From Embiotoca jacksoni (taxonomy: Eukaryota > Chordata > Actinopteri > Embiotocidae), in NCBI GenBank assembly GCA_022577435.1, contig JAKOON010000008.1, positions 14,557,001-14,621,000 of the forward strand: DNA of 64,000 nt. The letters run 5' to 3'. Below the pieces are notes generated by a model, which did no database searches, was not told the DNA's origin, and worked only from the letters and a program-made list of their open reading frames with translations. The position numbers were made by a program, and so were the translations under genes. This document shows, piece after piece, positions 57,624 to 64,000 of the stretch. Numbering within the stretch: the first letter of the stretch is position 1; every line of letters starts with the position of its first letter.

Positions 57624-58637
57624 AACAATAAACTGTTATAGTTTACAAACTAAATATCTGTGGATTTTAGACTTTTGCCTGGACATCTGATGAAAACCAA
57701 ACCGAGGGAAAAGTCTGATGGGTGTTTTCTATGGTTTTCTTACATTTTATATACAAAATGATTAATCACTTAATAGAGAAAACAATCAGCAGATTATTTG
57801 TTAAAGAATACATTTGTGCAACCTCACATGTAGATAAACAGTAAAAAAATCCCTGTTTTTGTTCCAATTCAGCACTTAAAAAAAAAGCACATATTGTCAT
57901 GGTGTATTATCACATTGAGGCAAAGTTTGACTGTTTACACTCTCAGCTTTTCAATTACTGTGCACTGTTAATCTGCACCTAAAAATGTTATTACATTATT
58001 AAAATATATTTAAGGTGAATCTTAATAAATTCAAGAAATTGTGAACTATGACAAGTACACGTTTAATAGTTCACGGAAGAAGTTGAAAAATAAATATACT
58101 TGCCTCTATAGGTTAAGAGGTATCTGAAATTGTAAAGAGCTGGTTTGTGTTGTTGCTCATAATACTCCCTTTCAGAGTGATACGTTGAAGTCTCTCTGGA
58201 CCTATGAAGACAACATCATTGTTTTCAGTGGGATAAAATTAAATATGTCTTCAAAGTGTGTAATTTCCATACAAATATAAAGAAAAACGTCGCATAACAG
58301 TGCCAAAGGTGGTCCTCGGTCTGTGTGGAAGACATAACAGTGAGTGCAGGGGTGTTTATAGAAACTACATGATCTCTCACAGTCTCGAGGGCCCTTCATT
58401 GTCGTGGTCTCTGTAGGCAGGTGACTCAGTGTGAGAGGCAGTTGTCATGTCCCTCTGTCTGCTTTCTTTGGCCCTCCTGTCACCAGCAGAGCCTCTCTCA
58501 TCCACATCTCTTGGCTTTTGGTGGCGGCCTTGGTTATCATCCCGTGAGTGGTGCCCACTGTGTGAATAGTGCTTATCCCTGCTCTTGTAATCTGCATACG
58601 CGTCTCTCCTTGAATGGGGTCTTCCCCTCTCTGGCAT
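56808..58637 (-). CDS. marveld3: MARVEL domain-containing protein 3, three coding exons
   Basis: Tetraspanning tight-junction protein of the occludin/tricellulin (TAMP) family. Coding exons on the minus strand are 58637-58381, 58201-58104 and 57418-56808, giving 321 aa. Residues 1-120 are hydrophilic and rich in Arg, Asp, His and Ser (MPERGRPHSRRDAYADYK and on), as in the mammalian N-terminus. Residues YLLTYRGLCQIMELFVNLL span the last splice junction and match human YLCTGRACCQM in pattern. Then follow TM1 (MELFVNLLIIICAGV), an extracellular loop with GGIYYYHFGGA, TM2 (YIFTMACGGVLMIYACAM), TM3 (WPLVLLVEALLNFLIGLGY), a loop with two Cys (ICTERE, FECQLHG) and TM4 (GGLFGVLGVFVFIFGAVL). The middle intron boundary is GC-AG (donor at 58103). 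The start is supported by an in-frame stop in the presumed upstream exon. Confidence 0.92.
57419..58103 (-). other. marveld3: marveld3 last intron (GC-AG)
   Basis: The intron between exons 58201-58104 and 57418-56808. The donor reads AG|GCAAGT on the minus strand; a GT alternative does not keep the frame and the conserved residues. The acceptor is CCTGCAG. It contains a (TA)n run at about 57576-57616. Confidence 0.8.
57576..57616. repeat. (TA)20 microsatellite
   Basis: An uninterrupted TA run in the last marveld3 intron, self-complementary and so prone to cruciform formation. Confidence 0.95.
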
Positions 58638-59057
58638 CTTTCTCTGTCGACAGGAGAAGATTATGGACATGAATCTTATTACGGACTCTGATAAATAAAG
58701 TGATTGTATCTCTGTACAAGTGGAGATACAAGCCACTGAACACAGTAAAGCGGCATGGAGGATTATTTAATAAAGATTAACGGCTGGGTGATATAATGAA
58801 CTAGTAGAGCCAAAGGTGGTATGAAATAGGAGTTTGATTTAAGTTAAAACGAATATTGCAAATTATATGACCTTATTTCAACATGGGGGCCCATAACATA
58901 GCCTATTTTTTTTAAGTGCCTCATTGTTCGTAGAAACACACCTGTCTTCCTATAGTTGCAAAGTTGATTCCTGAATAGATGTCTCTATGTTTTTATGTAG
59001 CCTATACCAGCGAAATGTTTGTAGGCGCAAACATAACATACAATTATGGTTTCCTAC

Positions 59058-59160
59058 CTTTGAATTCTGTATTCAGCGTTGTCTTGCTTTCGTTTACGCC
59101 GAGAAAATGACAATCCACCTTTCCCAGCTTCCTGTTTGAGATTTTCTTTTTCACTCACCT
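59058..59160 (-). other. marveld3: probable non-coding first exon of marveld3
   Basis: On the minus strand a donor AAG|GTAGGA lies at 59058/59057. The coding exon has an acceptor CTGTCGACAG ending at 58644, so exon 2 starts at 58643, six bases before the ATG. If these are joined, a TGA lies in frame 21 bases upstream of the ATG, which supports that start. The 5' end of this exon is a guess. Confidence 0.4.
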
Positions 59161-60489
59161 GTTTCGCCACGCCCACTGCCCGTGGAATTTCTCTCGAGTT
59201 GGCTTTAGTTTTGGATGCAGTTAATATGGTGTAATATTGTATTTTATTATATTTATAATGCAAGTATTGTGTTATATAGACTTGTGTTTATGACTGAATT
59301 GAATTAGATAGCATTTTGTTCAGTGTTCAGTTTGATAAAAACAAAAAAATAATAATGTAGGTGCTTGCAGCTTCACCTATACGATTCATTAAAAACTGGA
59401 TAAAGTAATTATTTTATTTGAAACAATTGTTTTTAATCTCCTCAACTTTAAAAAGCCTAAATTTGAGTTTAAATCCCCAACCAGGACGAGGGCAGAAAGG
59501 CGCACGCGGTCACGCTTCCATCAAAAGCGCGTGGTATTAGTCCGCGACATTAGTTTCAGCATTTCCGCCGAATCATAGATACATTTCAATATAAATGTCA
59601 CCAACAACATGTGACTGTTCTTGTGGTCATGCCGAGTTCTACACCTTTTATTTACACGGGGCAGATACTGCTACATGGAGCTGTATTCACGCAAGTCATG
59701 AAGAAGATATAATATTCATTTTAAAGAAAGCCGATTATCTATCTGGCTGTGATTAGCTCAAACACCAATCCACTGAGAGTATAAATGTCCCCCCACTTTC
59801 TTCAAAGTTAACGTTACTTTAAGAACCTATCAATGAATGATCAGCGATCATAATTATCCCTGACTGAGTGGAGCTAAACTGAATGAAGCAGATTAACTCC
59901 CATCCTTTGAATTGCCCTTGCAGCATTGTGGCATAGCAGGTAACTGGCCCATAGTGTCAGGACTGCATGGGCCCCACAAGCTTTGGGTTCCACTGACTTA
60001 AGCTGATCTAATTTTTGTTTGTTTGTAAATATGTCCATTTAATTAAGAACATGTCAATGGCTACAAAAAGTCAGTTGAAACATTCAGGTTCAGCTTTTTA
60101 CCCAATCTTAAAGCCATGTCTTCAGGAAGGGACACCGTGTCAAACTGTGATTATTTTATGTTTATAAAAAAAAAAGTTAAATTAAATAATGTGATTAATC
60201 AAACTCCCACATAACAAATCCCACAGCTTCACAGTTGCTGTGCTCATTGTGTGAAAGTGAAGCCCTAAATAGCCTATAATGTGATAATAACCGTAGGTAC
60301 GTTGATAGGTGTTGTCACTAGGTACATGAACTCAAACACAACACCCGAGTACAAGTTCAAAGCACTTCTGCTTTTGATACTTTTAGTACATTTTGCTGCT
60401 AAACACTTAAATAATTTTACTTATATAAAGTTTTAAATGCACGTCTCTTACAGTGCGTTAATAATACTTTACTTAAATAAAATACCTGA
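59161..60489. other. intergenic region between divergent marveld3 and the next gene
   Basis: About 1.3 kb, AT-rich and without recognisable genes. Marveld3 reads leftward from about 59.1 kb and the next gene rightward from about 60.5-60.8 kb, so this region may hold elements of both promoters. A CpG-dense short patch lies at 59484-59580. Confidence 0.5.
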
Positions 60490-60887
60490 ATACTTCTTCC
60501 ATCCTCGTGTGCATCACGAGTGTGTGTGGGGGGGGGAAACGATCGTCGGTTCGAGGTGAAGACTTTTATTGTGAAGTCCTCGAACCAAACACCACCGGAA
60601 GTGTTTGCCGTCGCTCCTCGAGCTCACGCTGCCACAACCGCGCGCTGGTTTTGGCTAGCAGGCGAGGAAGATGCTAGACGGAAATGGCGGTGACGGCGAG
60701 GCGAGCAGCATGAAGTGCTGATACATTTGCATGGATCAAAAAACTATCGACTGCCAGGACAACGTTGGGCAAAAATGACAATGACGTGGAAGTAGAAGAC
60801 CTTTTGTAGCTGTCATTACAAACCTATAACACCTTCCCGGGAGAGTTTTCATCTTGTCAGCGGAGGAGAGATATTCTCACCGGGAGC
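60490..60887 (+). promoter_or_regulatory. CpG-rich promoter and 5' UTR of the rightmost gene
   Basis: CpG density rises sharply from about 60500 and stays high to about 61060. CCGGAAGTG at 60595-60603 is a consensus ETS/GABP site, often found at TATA-less promoters. A 9-bp inverted repeat, GGTTCGAGG / CCTCGAACC (60548-60556 and 60578-60586), lies just upstream. The 5' UTR probably ends with CACCGGGAGC before the ATG at 60888. Confidence 0.65.
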
Positions 60888-60908
60888 ATGGCTTCTTACA
60901 GCAACCAG
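60888..60908 (+). CDS. first coding exon (7 codons) of an unidentified gene
   Basis: The ATG at 60888 has a good context (AGC before, G at +4) at the end of a CpG-island leader. Seven codons, MASYSNQ, end at CAG|GTAGCT (60909). The rest of the gene lies beyond the window or in exons I could not find in 60909-64000. I do not recognise the gene from seven residues, and human synteny next to MARVELD3 did not decide it. The exon could also continue as a short leader only. Confidence 0.5.
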
Positions 60909-63900
60909 GTAGCTAAGCTAGTCGGCTAACATTAGCCCGCAAAAACAACTCCTGCTGAACGCGTTGAAACTTGTTATTTGTGGACTTTTATAAACGCGCC
61001 TCGTTCGCACAGCACGTCGACCAAAACTCGCACTACGCCGTAGTGGCGTTTTTGGTCCGTTGCGTGCTGTTATTTAAACACATCTGGCTTGTCGTGTCAT
61101 TGAAAATCTTTTAAGTACTAAAAAAAAAAAAAAAAAAGTGCTTGCTAATGCCCCCCTAAGCCCCGTTGATACACCACCAAGCATGGTGACGCTAGCTAAC
61201 AGGCCCCAGGTCTCCCTCCATTCAAATGAGCACAAACGATGCCGTGCTGCAGCTCCTTCACACCGTGACAGCCGCTTTACACACACACAGAGGAAAAAAA
61301 AACCAAACACCGAAGCGTCCTTCATTTAATGTCCGGGCCGCATTAGCGTGAGATCCCGCACGTGTCACGTGTTATTTCTGAAGGGAAAAGTGGCTGAAAA
61401 CTGCTGCGTTTTGTTGCACATCGGCCCACCTGCTCTCAGGCCTTTTCTTTTTTTTTTTTTTTTTCCCTTCTTCTCCCGACACCAGATTTTCCACAACTGG
61501 TAAAAAAATAACAGCAAAAAAAAATAAATAATAATAATAATAAAAAAAAATGTTAGTTTCGCTCCGACTCGCTTTGTAGCACGTTTTTTTTTTTTTTTGC
61601 ATGTGACAATTTGCCGTTTTGTGCGCGAGTCGTAAGATACTTTCTTGCGCGAGCTGTTAGCGCGCTAGCAGCTTTGCACAGGTGGTGTGTGCTCTTTTTT
61701 TTTAAATTTATTTATTTTTTTATTTTTTTACACTTTGCAGTTAGTCCGCTAGCTGGTTAGCTAAATACAAATGCGACAGCGTGGGCCTTCGTTGATAGCG
61801 AATATTGATTTGACACGGACACGACTAGTAGCGGGATTGAGCTCGCGCACTGCCGCGCGTGTTGTTACGCAGCCAGTGACCAGGAGACGTGACTGAGATT
61901 GAAGAGTAACAACGTGAGTTTGGAGTCATTTCTGTGGAAGCTAAGCTGTCATGTGGGGGGTGGAGGGAGGAGGAGGGGGGGGGGGGGGGGGGAGAGAAGG
62001 CCCATTTTGAGGTCTGGCTATCCAATGCAGAGAGACCATGCCAGGTCTGAAGTTTTTTTAATTTATTTTTTTTTTGCTATCTGACTGAATTTAAGTTTTA
62101 CTTGAGACAAAAATCCACATAATAAAATAAATAAATAAAAATTAAAAAAAAAAAAAAAACTCTCTAAAATGGAATTATTTGCACTATCGAGATAAACTTG
62201 TGGAGGACAGTCAAATAAAGGGAACATGGCTAACGAGGTTAGGAAGGAAAACCTCACTGAAATCTTAATTCTGCAATGCTTTCACACTTCTTCCTGGACT
62301 CCCAAGCTGAGCGTTTCTATTGGCTCACTATCCAGCTGAGTGAAAGCCTGGCTCAGCATTTTTCATACAAAGAATATTTATCCTTTCAAATGAATGCTCA
62401 TGTCTGCTATTTTACCATGATGGGGGGGCAATTCTAGTTAGATTCTTTTTAAATGTCTTTGGTGAATAGCGTAGCATAGAAAGGGCTGTAAAATGGTCTC
62501 AAGCCTTGACAGACAGGGGTCCTCCCCTGAATGTTGCCCAGCGGGGTTGGACCACTGTCAACTATTTAGATTGGTCTGGTTTTTTGTTTGTTACAAAAAC
62601 TCGGTTTGATGTCACACTGAATGATAGTTTTCCCGTCATGCCGATTTACTCAGAGAAATGACGAGCATGTAGGTGAGCCCAGTTAAAAAGAAGAGATGAT
62701 AGGTTAGCTGAATCCAAAAGAACGAAGTTAATAAAACAGGTAGAGCAGCCCCAAAAAAAATCACAGGCAGAACAAAACATAACGGCAGCAAAAGGGATTT
62801 CACTCTTCTGAGTGGAAACTTAGCAAACAGATCATTCTGGAAACGCTGCTCTCTATCTGCAACTACAGATACAATTTTGCTGAAGATTAATCATTATCTA
62901 CCAAGTGAGACACCTAAAAGGAGTATGTCACTTATTTTATTTTGGCTAATTAGTAAAGCCGCTCCAATTGTGAGAGCCTACTGGATAAAGGATTTTGGTG
63001 ATTTTTCTTTTGTTTGTTATTTTAAAAAATAAAAAAATTGGGAGATTAGGTGCCGTTACCTCCAAGAGATATGCAGTAAATAATTTAGGCAACCGTTTAG
63101 TCCGTAATTCAGAATACTATTGCAGGGTCTATTGAATAAAAATAATCCTTAAAATATGCCATGTAGCTAATAACCGCCATTTTTTAGAAATGGGTTGTTC
63201 TCCCAACAATGTTTAAAAACACAGTAAGGAACCATACTTAACATTTAGGTGACATTTCCTTCTGTTTGAACACCGCAAGCGTGGTTTAACTATCTAAACT
63301 CATCAACTTGTCGCTGATTGGAAGACTTTTGTAACTTTAAACTGTTTTTGCAACATCACTGTTTTTGTAATGTCTCCTTTGAGATCCCTCAAAGAATCCT
63401 CACCACCCGTCTTGGGGAAACAGTACGCATAAACAAATCGGAGTCATCCATGTTGCACAACCTTTTCTGCTAAGACATGCTAAATGCATTCGCAAATACA
63501 TTGGATTGCCAACACATTTGGTGCAGACATTAAAAATCTCCAAAGTATGAATCCTGATATCTTGTTTGCTCCCGATTTTCTTTTTCTTTCTTTTTTTCAC
63601 ACATCAACAAAACTCTGACGTGAATTCCAGCAGCCTCGGCTGTTTAAAAAAAAAAAAAAATGCTAATGTTACCTTGAACACGTCACACTGAAGTGCACAG
63701 CACAATGTGATGGCTGCAACTAAAGATTATTTTCATGATCAAGTAGTCTATACAAAGTTTTCTTAATTAATCATCTCCTGTAAAAGTTTGCACAACACTG
63801 ATTACACCACTTATATCAATGAGAGCACTAGACGGTTACAAATGTTGGTGGTTTAACATAATATCACACGTATAGCAGATTGTTTTGTTGGGCTGTGGCA

Positions 63901-64000
63901 GCTCATTGCTTTTTGTAGTTGATGGGGAATAGTTGAGGTTTGATTACAGAGGGAACAGCAGAAACTGCTTTACCCACTCAATCTAACTGCTATGTAACTG
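60909..64000 (+). other. probable first intron of the rightmost gene
   Basis: CpG-rich to about 61900, then AT-rich. It contains poly(A) at about 61120-61137, T-rich tracts at 61447-61464 and 61586-61599, an (AAT)n patch near 61525-61545, the 18-G run at 61975-61992 and poly(A) at 62144-62158. No second exon is supported. Confidence 0.5.
61955..61992 (+). repeat. G-rich tract with an 18-G homopolymer
   Basis: GGGGGG at 61955-61960, then GGAGGGAGGAGG and an uninterrupted 18-base G run (61975-61992). This is a strong G-quadruplex-forming sequence on the non-template strand of the presumed first intron. Confidence 0.85.

Noticed and set aside
58638..58736. Upstream part of the minus-strand open frame before MPERGRP (starting MACISTC)
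   Set aside because: A splice acceptor (CTGTCGACAG) lies six bases before the MPERG start, so these residues are intronic, and joining the upstream exon gives an in-frame stop.

Overview
This is a vertebrate, almost certainly teleost fish (percomorph-like), nuclear genomic window. It has long GT-AG introns, dinucleotide microsatellites and interspersed repeats of fish type. Its protein-coding exons can be joined in frame into orthologues of three human 16q22 genes. The order and orientation AP1G1 > PHLPP2 > < MARVELD3 match the human locus read in the opposite direction.

Region by region: (1) 1-3264 is non-coding, probably the first intron of ap1g1. (2) 3268-13661 (+) holds 22 coding exons of ap1g1, the gamma-1 large subunit of the AP-1 clathrin adaptor (820 aa as joined), followed by a 3' UTR of up to about 4.6 kb. 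Two small items sit in its introns: a 9-nt in-frame microexon (6093-6101, Asn-Glu-Lys) and a box C/D snoRNA (about 9181-9246) whose guide sequence fits 5.8S rRNA U14, the SNORD71 target. (3) 19575-50206 (+) holds 19 coding exons of phlpp2, a PH-LRR-PP2C phosphatase that acts on AKT and PKC (1365 aa from the conserved start, 1452 aa if an upstream in-frame exon is used). Its 3' UTR runs to about 54.8 kb. Large introns 1-3 and 5 carry most of the repeats. (4) 56808-58637 (-) holds the three coding exons of marveld3, a tight-junction MARVEL protein (321 aa as joined), with a likely non-coding first exon near 59.06 kb. It is convergent with phlpp2. (5) 60.5-64 kb (+) holds a CpG-rich promoter and the first coding exon (only seven codons) of a gene that runs out of the window and that I could not identify.

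The three identified genes share no pathway; they are neighbours by conserved synteny. The least expected items are the guide RNA in ap1g1, the microexon, a phlpp2 3' splice site whose polypyrimidine region is replaced by (TG)38, a GC-AG intron in marveld3, and a pair of tandem long hairpins in phlpp2 intron 3. I found no bacterial, viral or CRISPR content and no new multi-gene system. All exon joins were made by eye from splice sites and homology, without alignment software.
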